Of a stretch of 64,000 nt of DNA, positions 1 through 9,304 are shown one piece after another. Each line of letters opens with the position of its first letter. Positions within the stretch are counted from its first letter, which is position 1. Under the pieces are notes generated by a model. It searched no databases and was not told the origin of the DNA. It saw nothing but the letters and a program-made list of their open reading frames with translations. The stretch lies in assembly GCA_029553475.1 (NCBI GenBank), contig JAKPKV010000058.1:17300-81299 (forward strand), in the 5' to 3' direction. This stretch comes from Armatimonadota bacterium. GTDB lineage: Bacteria > Armatimonadota > Hebobacteria > CAIYQO01. A program made the translations under genes and the position numbers.

Positions 1-276
1 CAGGTGGATGCCGCGCTCCGCGCAGGCCACCGCGGCATCCGGGCACTCCACGTGCGGCAGGAAGAGCAGCGCCAGATCGAGCCGCTCCGTAGCGAGCATC
101 GCCCGCCAGTCGGCGTACCCGCGTACCGGATAGTCCGTCGTGAACGGCCCCAGCACCGCCGGGTTGGCATCCGCCACCGCCGTCACCGTCATCTCCGGCA
201 CCGAGTCGAACAGCGGCATATACAGCCGCGGGTGTAAATGCGATAAACCGACAAATCCGACGTTGAGCTGCGTCAT
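1..276 (-). CDS. Gfo/Idh/MocA-family oxidoreductase, N-terminal part (truncated by window edge)
   Basis: The 92 visible codons give the N-terminal Rossmann half of a sugar-type NAD(P)-dependent dehydrogenase. A short beta strand (LNVGFVGLSH) is followed by a strand ending VTAVADANP, where the acidic residue would bind the ribose of NAD. A later segment, LALLFLPH..C, matches the position where the family reads the 'vdav.i.tp...H' signature. The start ATG at 276 has a GGAGGA about nine bases upstream. The reading frame is open to base 1, so the C-terminal substrate domain lies outside the window. It is divergent from the AraC-type gene, which makes that regulator a candidate controller. The family oxidises or reduces cyclic sugars or inositols; the substrate cannot be told from this half. 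Confidence 0.85.
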   Translation of the reverse strand, partial: MTQLNVGFVGLSHLHPRLYMPLFDSVPEMTVTAVADANPAVLGPFTTDYPVRGYADWRAMLATERLDLALLFLPHVECPDAAVACAERGIHL

Positions 277-375
277 CTCACGACTCTCCTCCGCGTCCTC
301 CCCGCGCTCCGCGGCGCATGGTGCGCTTACGATGCGACCCGTTAACAGCTTACTCCTCCCGCGGCCATTCTGTCA

Positions 376-405
376 CTGGACATGTCTGCCTTTTTCTTGT
401 AATAT
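376..405 (+). promoter_or_regulatory. Possible promoter for the AraC-type gene (leaderless start)
   Basis: A TAATAT hexamer at 400-405 sits 18 bases after CTGGAC at 376-381. The predicted transcription start would fall within a few bases of the ATG at 414, which has no Shine-Dalgarno sequence. A leaderless mRNA would explain this. Seen in sequence only; the -35 match is weak. Confidence 0.35.
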
Positions 406-413
406 CCTGCCAA

Positions 414-1376
414 ATGCCCACCGCCGTTTCAGACTCTCCCTCTTTTGAGTTCAGCCCAACTCGCCTGCGGCGGCTGTGTCGGCGGGTGATGTTGACCGTG
501 CCTGCCATCAGTATTGCCGGCGATGCGCTGGCGCTGCTGGACGTGCACACGAACTGGATCGCCCCCGGCCGCGCCATCGCCGAGCACGCGCACTCCTTCT
601 CCGAGGCGCACATCGTGCTGGACGGCCGCGCCACCCTCGCCACCCCGGAGGTGCGGCAGGTGGGCACCGGCGCGATCCTGCTGTTGGGCCCGAACACGCC
701 CCACGCCTGGGAGACCGCGGACGATGCGCTGCTCAGCTTCGTGCTCTGGTTCAACCTGGAGGGGGCGGCGCCGGCGGTGCCCCTGCGCTGGGCGATGTCC
801 AATCACCTGCTGTGGGTGGTGCGCTGGCTGCTGGCCGAGGTGCAGGAGGGCGCGCCCGGCTGGCATGAGCGCGTGCAGGCCTTCCTCACCGTGCTCCTCT
901 CCCGGGTGCTCACCCTCACCCGCGGCGCCGACGGCCCCACGCCCGACGCCGAAGCGGACCGCCACCTGGAGGCCCTGGTGCACCACTTCCTCTGGGATAA
1001 CCTGCACCGGCCGCTCACCGTGGCCGAAGTGGCCGCCCACGTGGGGATGAGCGAGCGCAACCTCTACCGGAAATTCCGCGCGCTCACCGGCGAAACGCTC
1101 ATGCGGCGCCTGCTGCGCCTCCGCATCCAGCGCGCGCAAACGCTGCTGGAAGAAAGCGACGCCCCCCTCCCCGACATCGGCCAGCAGGTCGGCATCCCCG
1201 ACCCCGCCTACTTCTGCCGCTGCTTCAAACGCCACACCGGCAGCACCCCGCACCGCTATCGCGTCTATATGCGCGGTGAATCGTCAGCGTCAGCGTCAGC
1301 GAAAGATCGCTCTCCCTACTCCTCGTCCGCCTTCCCCCCGGCGATCCGTCCCAACTCGCCCATCACCTCGGAGTAG
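414..1376 (+). CDS. AraC/XylS-family transcriptional regulator with cupin sensor
   Basis: This is a 320-residue DNA-binding regulator. The N-terminal part is a cupin-like effector domain (HAHSFSEAHIVLDG followed by LLLGPNTPH). The C-terminal 100 residues are the paired helix-turn-helix AraC domain: RPLTVAEVAAHVGMSERNLYRKF around residues 199-222, then the second helix set ending YFCRCFKRHTGSTPHRYR. The start at ATG 414 is chosen because TAATAT lies just upstream; ATG 489 is an alternative that still keeps the cupin. The last ~35 residues after the HTH are Ser-rich and low in complexity, and they overlap the convergent DUF4132 gene by 61 bp. It probably controls the divergent oxidoreductase, by analogy with sugar-responsive AraC proteins; this is inference. 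Confidence 0.88.
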   Translation: MPTAVSDSPSFEFSPTRLRRLCRRVMLTVPAISIAGDALALLDVHTNWIAPGRAIAEHAHSFSEAHIVLDGRATLATPEVRQVGTGAILLLGPNTPHAWETADDALLSFVLWFNLEGAAPAVPLRWAMSNHLLWVVRWLLAEVQEGAPGWHERVQAFLTVLLSRVLTLTRGADGPTPDAEADRHLEALVHHFLWDNLHRPLTVAEVAAHVGMSERNLYRKFRALTGETLMRRLLRLRIQRAQTLLEESDAPLPDIGQQVGIPDPAYFCRCFKRHTGSTPHRYRVYMRGESSASASAKDRSPYSSSAFPPAIRPNSPITSE

Positions 1377-4228
1377 ACAATCGCCGGGACCGCGCCGAAG
1401 GGGATGAGGCGCTCATCAGCTTCCGAGCCGGGTTCGTCGTCTGCATAGCTGCCGATTTTCACCCTGCCCCCACGCACGAAATACGCCTGCCGCAGGGTGA
1501 TCTCGGTATACAGATCCATGCCCACAGACATCCCCTCCAGCATGAGGAAGGCATCCACCCCGGCCGCCGGGAAGGACTTCCAGTAGCTGGTGATGCTCCC
1601 GGCAGCGCCGACGGAACCCCGCCGCCAGCCCAGCCGCTCAGCGCGGCCTTTGAAGGTCATGCCGTTGATGACCGTGCCGGCCAGCTCGGTGTAGCTTCGC
1701 GTCTCGCGCTGCGCGGGGTCGGGGAAGACGACCGGCCGGTCGAGCTGCGAGAAGGGCGGCACGATTTCGTAGTCGGCGCAGTGCGTCACCCAGGCGTCCG
1801 TGCCGTCGTCACCGAGTTCCAGCGGATGCACGATGCCGATGGCGCAGTCCTCCGACAGCGTCACCTCGTCATCCTGGGCATCGGTCAGCGAACCGTCCTC
1901 CAGCGCCTGGAAGGTGAAGAGCAGTGCGCCGTCCGCCCCGTATGCGCCCCACACCAGCCGCGCGCCGAAGGGACGCAGCAGCGGATGGCCCAGGAAGAGC
2001 GCCTGCCAGCGCGCGACGGGCCAGCGGTGCTGGCCCACCATCAGGTTTTCCATCCGCCGCGTCTGCGCCTTCACGACCTCGCGTAGCAAGACGCCCAGTT
2101 CCTTGAACTCCTGCTTCACCTCGGCGGGCACGGCGGCGGGCAGCGAGGCGATTTTCCTGTTCTTCTTCACGTCGAAGAAGCTGAGCTTGCAGTCGAGCCC
2201 GAGGCGGACGATGATGGTCGTTTCCCCGGTGATGATTTCCCGCGGCGTGCCGGGCGCAAAGCCCAGCCAGGGCACCACGCGCTCGCCGAGCTCGTCCGGG
2301 GTGATGCCGCGCGCCCGGGCGGCGTCAGCGAAGGCGTCCACCGCCGCCGCGCCGATGTTTTTCATCTTCACGCGGTAGCGCATCGCCAGCGCATCCACCA
2401 GCATCAGCGCCCCGTCAGTGCCCATCAGCGCCAGCGCCTGCACCGCCCACTCCGCCAGCTTGCCGCGGCTGCTCTCCGCCCACCGGTGAATCTGCGCGGT
2501 GATCTCCGCCGCCAGCCGGTCATCGCCGAGCATGCCGGCCACGGTCAGCGCCCAGCGGTCCTTCGCGTCCGCGCCCGCGGCGATGAAGGCGCGGTAGATC
2601 GCCGCCGCGAAGGACGCGGAACGCTCCCGGTCGAGCAGCGCGTAGAGCGGCTGCACCTCCAGCGACGGCGTTATCGCCTTCGTGCTCGCCTGCCGGCTCA
2701 GCAGGAAGCGCACCCCCTCCGCCGGCACCTCGTCGCCGTCGGCATAATAGAGCGGCGGCAGTTGCGGGGTCGCCAGCCACGATGCCGGCGGCCAGCGCAG
2801 CTTGCCGGCGCCGCGCAGGATGCGTTCCTCCACCTGGACGCGCGCGAGCGTGTTGCCCTCGGCCGCCCACGCGGGCTGCAGCCCGGCGAAGATGGCGTCG
2901 CGAATCTCCTCCTGCTCCTCCTCGTCCAGCCGCGCCTCCAGCGCCGCCCGCGCGCCGGGCGTGCCCAGGCGCGCGAGCAGCGTCACCGCCACGCGCCGCG
3001 TCTCCGCCTTTTTCTGGCCCAGCAGCGCCACCGCCTGCGGTTCGATGCGCGCGCCGAGCGCGCCCAGCGCGCGGGTGGCGGCATCGCGGACGGGCCGCGA
3101 CGAGTTGCCGGTCAATTTCCACAACGCATCCTCGAACGCCGCGGGATTCCACCGTATGACATACTCGATTATCGTTGCGAGCGTTTGTCCGCTACAGCGC
3201 TGCAACGCGAGGCCCAGCTCCCGTGTGAGCAACGCCGCCTGCGAACCGTCATCATGCGCCGCGAGGCAGCCCAGCGCGGTCAATCGCGTCGCCTCCTCGT
3301 TATTGCGCATCGCCTGCAGATACACCGGAATGCCTGCCCTGCCAAAGGCGGATGCGCATGCGTGCAGCACCGAGGTCTCCACCCAGGCACTGCGGTTCCG
3401 CGTGCGGAAATACGCCACCAGCTCGTCCACCACCGCGACGCCGTAGTGTTGCAGGACCCAGGGGATTGTCGTGTGATCGAGCTGTTTCCGCGCGGCCTCC
3501 AGCACCATGCGGCCATAGGTCGCCGCGTCATATTCCACCAGGTGCTGCCCGATGAGAAACGCCCGCGCACTATTCGTGAGATCGAACGCGGCGGCGACCT
3601 GCGCCTCATACCGCGCCGGCGCTTTCCGCAGCAGCAGGTCGGCGATCGCCCCCGCCTTATAGGCGTCGCGGCTCCGCAGCAGGCCGTCAACATGCGGCCG
3701 CAAGCGTTCGGGGGCGTGATCGAGGAAGAAAGCGACGATCACGGCGCCGCCAAACGTCGGCAGCTTCAGCAGCGCGCGCAATTCCCGGTCGGACAGTGCC
3801 AACAGGTAGCGGCCGACGGAGGTGGGCGCCCCGCGCCGGGCCAGCCTGCTGACTTCAGCCGCCATCCCGGGGACGACCTCACCAGGGATACCATGAGTCG
3901 TCAGCGCGGTGCGGATCGCGCCGAAGCAGTCCTGCGAGGGCGCTTCTTTGCCGAGATGCCGATCGAGCCAGCGTCCGAGTTCGGGGGCATCACCCCCGAG
4001 GATGACGAGATGGATAATGCGGCAATCAATGTCGGTGAATTCGCCGGGAGTGGAGAGCGCCTCGCATATGCGATACCACGGCCAGTGCAGAAGATCACCC
4101 TTCTTCACGGTGACTTGCTGCAGCGCCGCCGAATCACCCGTCAAGACATACTGGGAGGCGAGGGGCAGCAACGCGCGGGTCACCGCCCAGTTTTTCACCG
4201 CATCAAACGCGGCGGCGTAACGATCCAT
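1316..4228 (-). CDS. HEAT-repeat protein with C-terminal DUF4132 (MolR/YehI-like)
   Basis: A 970-residue protein of helical repeats with a recognisable DUF4132 region. HEAT-type repeats are clear around residues 370-446 (VRDAATRALGALGARIEPQA, then TRRVAVTLLARLGTPGARAAL). The DUF4132 core lies near residues 720-830, with HRWPVARWQALFLGHPL, RLVWG, LEDGSLTDAQD and DYEIVPPFSQL. The start ATG at 4228 follows a perfect AGGAGGTT (4240-4233). The family includes the E. coli MolR/YehI proteins; its biochemical role is not established. The next gene, divergent across 167 bp, encodes a larger paralog with the same architecture. Function unknown. Confidence 0.85.
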   Translation of the reverse strand: MDRYAAAFDAVKNWAVTRALLPLASQYVLTGDSAALQQVTVKKGDLLHWPWYRICEALSTPGEFTDIDCRIIHLVILGGDAPELGRWLDRHLGKEAPSQDCFGAIRTALTTHGIPGEVVPGMAAEVSRLARRGAPTSVGRYLLALSDRELRALLKLPTFGGAVIVAFFLDHAPERLRPHVDGLLRSRDAYKAGAIADLLLRKAPARYEAQVAAAFDLTNSARAFLIGQHLVEYDAATYGRMVLEAARKQLDHTTIPWVLQHYGVAVVDELVAYFRTRNRSAWVETSVLHACASAFGRAGIPVYLQAMRNNEEATRLTALGCLAAHDDGSQAALLTRELGLALQRCSGQTLATIIEYVIRWNPAAFEDALWKLTGNSSRPVRDAATRALGALGARIEPQAVALLGQKKAETRRVAVTLLARLGTPGARAALEARLDEEEQEEIRDAIFAGLQPAWAAEGNTLARVQVEERILRGAGKLRWPPASWLATPQLPPLYYADGDEVPAEGVRFLLSRQASTKAITPSLEVQPLYALLDRERSASFAAAIYRAFIAAGADAKDRWALTVAGMLGDDRLAAEITAQIHRWAESSRGKLAEWAVQALALMGTDGALMLVDALAMRYRVKMKNIGAAAVDAFADAARARGITPDELGERVVPWLGFAPGTPREIITGETTIIVRLGLDCKLSFFDVKKNRKIASLPAAVPAEVKQEFKELGVLLREVVKAQTRRMENLMVGQHRWPVARWQALFLGHPLLRPFGARLVWGAYGADGALLFTFQALEDGSLTDAQDDEVTLSEDCAIGIVHPLELGDDGTDAWVTHCADYEIVPPFSQLDRPVVFPDPAQRETRSYTELAGTVINGMTFKGRAERLGWRRGSVGAAGSITSYWKSFPAAGVDAFLMLEGMSVGMDLYTEITLRQAYFVRGGRVKIGSYADDEPGSEADERLIPFGAVPAIVYSEVMGELGRIAGGKADEE

Positions 4229-4395
4229 GACCAACCTCCTGGTGATCCCTCCCCTGTCGAGGAAGGTACTGCCCATACATTTTGCCGCCAACGGCCCTCT
4301 TCCTACCAGCGGATGAAACGGTTTGTTTGCCACGGAGAGGAACACCGGGCATCGCGGAGAAACTACCATCAGCGACCGAGCACGGAGTGTGCATC

Positions 4396-7300
4396 ATGTT
4401 CGACTGGTTGAAACAGTTCTTCGGCGGCGCTTCTACCGCCACCATCGCCCTGTCCCCGGAGTCTGTATCGCTGCTGCGGCAGGATTTGTCCTCGCTCAAG
4501 GCGGTTGATGCCTCGCTGCCTGATCGCGTGCTGCGGTATGTGCTTGCCGGCGAAGGCGCGGGCGTGCTGGACGTGCTGCGGCGCAAGCCGGAGACGGGAT
4601 ACGCACTGCGGCTTCGCTGTTGCAATATTCCGGTACGGTGGATTCCGACAGTTACGCCCGGGCAACCCTACATCGAGCCTCCCCGCCCGCAGTTCTTCGC
4701 GACGGCCACGGAGCTAACGCCGGATATCGCCCTGCGTCTGGCATATGTGTATGATGCCGCCTCACTTTCCGCCAACCGTGAGCGGCATCTCACGACTATT
4801 CCGGCCTGGCTGGAGATCTTCATTGGGGAAGCCACCCGGATGACAACCTATTGCCACCCCGCGGAATACTGCCTTCCAACGTTTTCGGTGACGCTTCTCG
4901 GAGAAATGCTCACATTGGCCGGTGATGACCCCTGCATGGTACTGGACGCCGTCTTTGAGCTATCAGCGGAGTATACGCGAGCCAATATCGATATCCTCAA
5001 TGTGTACGCCGTGCTACACGGCTTCGGCGCATATGTCGCTCGCCATCCTGACCGCTTCCGCGTACTGTTGTCGGAGGCGAGTCTGAAAACGAAGGTGCTG
5101 CTGCTGCAAACGTTCGCGGAGAAGCAGGTGCATCTTCAACCCTTTGCGCCGGAAATCGTCGCGCTGGCGGTGGGCGCGTCAAAGCAGCTTCGCGAGGTCG
5201 CGCGGCGCATCCTGCGGCAATTTGGCGAGGAGGCGCTGCCATTGATCGAAGGACAGGCGGTCTCCGGCGACACCGACACGCGCATCCACGCCCTGCAGCT
5301 TCTCACGCTGCAGGACGGGTATCACCCGCTGCCATTTCTGCAACGGCGGCTTGCAGAGGAGAAATCGGAGAAGGTGCGGGGGGAGATCGGCACGCTGTTG
5401 CGGCACCTGCCGCATGAGGAACACCCATCCGCGGCGGCGCATGATTTACCGCCGATGCTCGATATCGGTGTGGCTGCGCCCCTCTCACCCGAGTCAGCGC
5501 AGCTCTTCCGCACCTTTATCGCGACGTATAATGCTGCCGTTTGCACCATACGGCAACATCTCTCCGCCGAGGTACGCAAATGGCGCGCGCCGCAGGAGAT
5601 CTCGCGGGAGAATGCCCGCACGATATGCAGCGCCATGCACGGCGAGTTGTCCGACGGCAAAGCTCACACGCTCGCCGAGCTCGGACAGCAGTATGACACG
5701 GACGCCCTCACGAAATCGCTGGGCACCCTGAAAGCCTTCCTCGAGCAGCCGGACGTGCGGATCGTCCACTTCGTGCGCGCGATGCTGCTCACCGGACAAC
5801 TCGACGCGTCCGCGATTGAAGACGGGGGCCTCCGCGAAGGGTATCACTACGTCACGCTGCTGCGCCATTATGAGGCGTCACATCACTGTCGAATCGGCAT
5901 GCGAGAACTATCCGTCGCGCTCGTCTCTCTCGGCATGGATTCCTCGGTTCCCGGGTGGAGCCGCATCATCCCTCGCCCCTCATTTATCGTGGATGATGAT
6001 CTGACGTGGCCGTATTTCGCCGAACATGTCAGTCTGCTGGAACAAGCGCTTGATGTGCGCCCATTCGAACGGGACATCCAGACATGGTACCGCGCGGAAA
6101 TGCGCCGACACGCCTTTGAGGTTCTTGCCGCCTTCCCCACCCCACCCCCCTCCCTCGTCCCCACCCTCTGGCAAATCGCCCTCGGCTCCGCGAAAATCGA
6201 GCGGCCGCTGGCGATGCGCTGCCTGGAGCGGCTGCCGAACGTGCGCGCGGAGCTGATCGCGGCGCTGGGCAGCGGCAAGGGCGAGGTGCGCGCGGTGGCG
6301 GCTGAGTGGCTGGCGAATTTCGGGGCGGCGGAGGCGGTGCCGGCGCTGCGGGCGGCGGTGAAGAAAGAGAAGGCGGATGTGGCGCGGGCGGCGCTGCTCG
6401 GCGCGCTGGACCGCCTGGGGGTGCCGGTGCGCGAGTTCCTCACCCGCGACAGCCTGGCCGGGGAGGCCGCGGCGGGGGTGAAGAAGGGGATTCCGGACTT
6501 GCTGAGCTGGTTCCCCTTCGACCGCCTGCCGGCGGTGCGCTGGGCGGATGCGGAAGAAGCGGTGCCGGCGGCGGTCCTCACCTGGTGGATCGTGCAGCAG
6601 GTGAAGCTCGGGTCGCCCGATCCCTCGCCGCTGTTGCACTGGTACGGGTCGCTGCTCAATGACGCGGATCGCCATGCCCTTGCCCACTTCGTGCTGCAGG
6701 CATGGCTGGTGCGAGACCAATCGCCGAAATATACCGAAGCCGAAGCGCTCGCCGAGGCACGGCGCCAACACGCGCAGCTTCAGCTTCCCTGGATGACCGT
6801 GGAGGAGATGGCTAAAGAGCTGCTGGCGCAGCGGCTGGGGGCGATGAAAGAAAAGGGCATGCTGGCGCTGGTTGCCGCTTTCGGCGACGCGCGCATCGTG
6901 CCGCCCATCCAGCGTTACCTGAGGGAGTGGTACGGGTATCGCATGGCGCAGTGCAAGGCATTGGTCCATGTGCTCGCCTGGGTGGAGCACGGCGCGGCCA
7001 CCCAAGCGCTGCTCGCCATCGCCACGCGCTTCCGCACGAAGGGGATTCGCGAGGAAGCGGAGGCGTGCGTACAGGCGCTGGCGGAACGCAAAGATTGGAC
7101 CGTTGAGGAACTCGCCGACCGTACTATCCCCACCGCCGGCTTTGAGGACGGTCCCGAGCGCGCGCTGGATTACGGCAGCCGCGTCATCACCGCCCGCCTC
7201 ACCCCCGCGCTGGAAATTGGCCTGTGCGATGACGGCGGCAAACTGCTCAACGGCCTGCCCGACCCGCGCAAAGATGATGACCCCGAACTGGTCAAAGCAG

Positions 7301-8097
7301 CGAAAACCTGGCTGTCCGCCGCGCGCAAGGAGCTGAAATCGGTGCTGAGCACGCAGAAGACGCGCCTGTACGAGGCCATGTGCACCGAGCGGTCCTGGCG
7401 CTTCGCGGATTGGCAGGCATACCTGTACGCACACCCCATCATGCACGCCTACTGCCAGCGGCTGGTGTGGATGACGCGCGAGGAGGCGCCGCGCCTCTTC
7501 CGCCCGCTGGATGACGGCACGCTGACCGACTGCGCCGATACCGAAGTGCTGCTGGAACCCGACACCCGCATCGGGCTCGCCCATCGCTGCTTGGCCAACG
7601 AGGAGGTCAGCGCCGCCTGGGCCGCCCACCTCGCCGATTACGAGATCACGCCGCTCTTCGAGCAATTGTCCAAACCATGCTATACGCTGGCGGATGACCG
7701 GCGGCAGGAGACGGAGCTGACCGACTTCACCGGACACCTGCTCTCAGCTTTCCGCCTGCGCGGGCGCGCCACCGCCCTCGGCTACATCCGCGGTCAGGCT
7801 GAAGATGGGGCCTGCTACTACACCTATGGCAAACCCTTCCCCGGCCTCAACCTGGAGGCCGTCATCGCGTTCACCGGCATCAGCCTCCTGGAAGAAGACC
7901 GCACCGTCGCCTTGTTGAAACTCACCTTCATCCGCCCGACGAAAGCGGGTGACGCGCGGTACGCTTACACCTCCCCGCCCGTCCCCCTCGGCGACGTCTC
8001 CCCGGTGCTGCTGAGCGAGTGCTGGAACGACTTGCGCCTGCTCGCGGCGGAGGGGACGGGGTTTGACGCGGAGTGGGAGAAGAAAACGGCATCCTGA
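4396..8097 (+). CDS. HEAT-repeat protein with C-terminal DUF4132 (large paralog)
   Basis: A 1233-residue paralog of the divergent neighbour. HEAT-like repeats occur near residues 300-370 and 622-675 (VRAVAAEWLANFGAAEAVPALRAA then VARAALLGALDRLG). The DUF4132 region is at about 990-1096: YEAMCTERSWRFADWQAYLYAHPI, RLVWM, LDDGTLTDCAD and DYEITPLFEQL. The C-terminal ~120 residues continue the alignment with the neighbour (ELTDFTGHLLSAFRLRGRATALGY against its TELAGTVINGMTFKGRAERLGW). The start ATG at 4396 has only a GGAG about eight bases upstream. The two proteins probably arose by duplication. The SbcD/SbcC-like pair starts only 73 bp downstream on the same strand, so co-transcription is possible. 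Role unknown. Confidence 0.85.
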   Translation: MFDWLKQFFGGASTATIALSPESVSLLRQDLSSLKAVDASLPDRVLRYVLAGEGAGVLDVLRRKPETGYALRLRCCNIPVRWIPTVTPGQPYIEPPRPQFFATATELTPDIALRLAYVYDAASLSANRERHLTTIPAWLEIFIGEATRMTTYCHPAEYCLPTFSVTLLGEMLTLAGDDPCMVLDAVFELSAEYTRANIDILNVYAVLHGFGAYVARHPDRFRVLLSEASLKTKVLLLQTFAEKQVHLQPFAPEIVALAVGASKQLREVARRILRQFGEEALPLIEGQAVSGDTDTRIHALQLLTLQDGYHPLPFLQRRLAEEKSEKVRGEIGTLLRHLPHEEHPSAAAHDLPPMLDIGVAAPLSPESAQLFRTFIATYNAAVCTIRQHLSAEVRKWRAPQEISRENARTICSAMHGELSDGKAHTLAELGQQYDTDALTKSLGTLKAFLEQPDVRIVHFVRAMLLTGQLDASAIEDGGLREGYHYVTLLRHYEASHHCRIGMRELSVALVSLGMDSSVPGWSRIIPRPSFIVDDDLTWPYFAEHVSLLEQALDVRPFERDIQTWYRAEMRRHAFEVLAAFPTPPPSLVPTLWQIALGSAKIERPLAMRCLERLPNVRAELIAALGSGKGEVRAVAAEWLANFGAAEAVPALRAAVKKEKADVARAALLGALDRLGVPVREFLTRDSLAGEAAAGVKKGIPDLLSWFPFDRLPAVRWADAEEAVPAAVLTWWIVQQVKLGSPDPSPLLHWYGSLLNDADRHALAHFVLQAWLVRDQSPKYTEAEALAEARRQHAQLQLPWMTVEEMAKELLAQRLGAMKEKGMLALVAAFGDARIVPPIQRYLREWYGYRMAQCKALVHVLAWVEHGAATQALLAIATRFRTKGIREEAEACVQALAERKDWTVEELADRTIPTAGFEDGPERALDYGSRVITARLTPALEIGLCDDGGKLLNGLPDPRKDDDPELVKAAKTWLSAARKELKSVLSTQKTRLYEAMCTERSWRFADWQAYLYAHPIMHAYCQRLVWMTREEAPRLFRPLDDGTLTDCADTEVLLEPDTRIGLAHRCLANEEVSAAWAAHLADYEITPLFEQLSKPCYTLADDRRQETELTDFTGHLLSAFRLRGRATALGYIRGQAEDGACYYTYGKPFPGLNLEAVIAFTGISLLEEDRTVALLKLTFIRPTKAGDARYAYTSPPVPLGDVSPVLLSECWNDLRLLAAEGTGFDAEWEKKTAS

Positions 8098-8170
8098 TCC
8101 ATCAGTCCGGCAGGAGGCGGACGGCGACGCTTGAATCCTTCTTTACGGTACGGGCGAGAGGACGGCGGGC

Positions 8171-9304
8171 ATGGTGACGTTTCTTCATACGGCGGACCTG
8201 CAGCTTGGCATGCGCGCGCGGGATGCCTCGGCGCGGGGGCAGGCGCTGCGCGAGGCGCGGTTGACCACGCTGCAGACCATCGTGGACGTCGCGCGGGCGC
8301 GTGCGGTAGATTTTCTCGTCATCGCCGGCGACCTGTTCGAAGACAACCAGGTGCATGCGCGCACGGTAGCGCGCGCGGTGCAAATCCTGCACGGCGCGGC
8401 GCCGATTCCCGTCTTCATCCTGCCCGGCAATCATGACCCGTTGGATAGCGGCTCCGTGTATCATCGCGCGGAGTTTCGACCGCCGCACTCCGCCAATATC
8501 ACCGTGCTGCGCGCGGCCGAACCGCTGCCCGTCAGAGACGATTGTCTCCTCTATCCCTGCCCGCTCACCGATCGCTGGTCGTACGCCGACCCCACCGCGT
8601 GGATTCCCCCGCGGGAGGCGGAGACGCGCATCCGCATCGGCATCGCCCACGGCGGCCTGCCCATCCGCCCGGAGGTCGAGCACCCCATCGGGATTGACGC
8701 CGCCGCCATGGGCCTCGATTACCTCGCCCTCGGCGATTGGCATGGTCAATCTCTCCATCACGGCGCCGTGGCCTACGCCGGCACGCCGGAGCAGACCAGC
8801 TTTGGCGAGGACGGCGCCGGCGCCGTCCTCCTCGTCACCATCGCCGCCGCCGGCAGCCCGCCGGTGATCGAATCCCACCCCGTCAACACCCTCACCTGGG
8901 CGGAGTGGACGCGGGAGCTTGCCGGCGCGCCGGATGCCGCGCTGCAGGGGGTGCGGGACGCGATCAGCGCGCTGCCGGAGGGCAAGACGACGGTGCTGCG
9001 GCTCACCCTCACCGGGGTGGTGCCCGCCGACGCGCTGCCGCAGGTGGATGCGCTCGCCGTCTGGCTGGCGGCGCGCGCCGACAACGGCGACCTGCTCCAT
9101 GCCGAATGCCGCCGCGCGGTGCAGACGACGGAAGCGCGCGAGCACGCGCTGCGCGCGCTCGCTGAAGGTGATCCCCTCATTCAGCAGGTCCTGGACGATC
9201 TGCGCGAGCGCGCGGGCGCGGAGGACGCGCCCGCGGACGAGCGCCAGGCGGCGGAGGATGCCATTGCGCTCCTTGCCGGGCTGGCGATGGAGGTGGCAGC
9301 ATGA
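8171..9304 (+). CDS. SbcD/Mre11-like metallophosphoesterase (YhaO-type DNA repair nuclease)
   Basis: A 377-residue calcineurin-like phosphoesterase expected to be the nuclease subunit partnering the ATPase encoded next; the genes overlap by four bases (ATGA). Motifs in order: HTADLQLG (residues 6-13), IAGDLFEDN, LPGNHDPLD, GIAHGG and LGDWHGQ. Motif I is normally D-x-H; here Gln11 replaces the histidine. The last 100 residues are an alpha-helical tail that in this family contacts the SMC-like partner. The start ATG 8171 is preceded by GAGAGGACGG. Family knowledge: SbcD/Mre11 proteins open and trim DNA ends and hairpins. The close pairing with an SbcC/YhaN-like ATPase supports the call. Confidence 0.87.
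   Translation: MVTFLHTADLQLGMRARDASARGQALREARLTTLQTIVDVARARAVDFLVIAGDLFEDNQVHARTVARAVQILHGAAPIPVFILPGNHDPLDSGSVYHRAEFRPPHSANITVLRAAEPLPVRDDCLLYPCPLTDRWSYADPTAWIPPREAETRIRIGIAHGGLPIRPEVEHPIGIDAAAMGLDYLALGDWHGQSLHHGAVAYAGTPEQTSFGEDGAGAVLLVTIAAAGSPPVIESHPVNTLTWAEWTRELAGAPDAALQGVRDAISALPEGKTTVLRLTLTGVVPADALPQVDALAVWLAARADNGDLLHAECRRAVQTTEAREHALRALAEGDPLIQQVLDDLRERAGAEDAPADERQAAEDAIALLAGLAMEVAA

Noticed and set aside
2486..4411. 641-codon plus-strand open frame opposite the first DUF4132 gene
   Set aside because: It is antisense to a gene with clear homology, has Arg/Gln/His-rich composition typical of reversed GC-rich coding, and carries no recognisable domain.
5980..7737. 585-codon minus-strand open frame opposite the second DUF4132 gene
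   Set aside because: Shadow of the real gene: same composition bias, no family match, no plausible start context.
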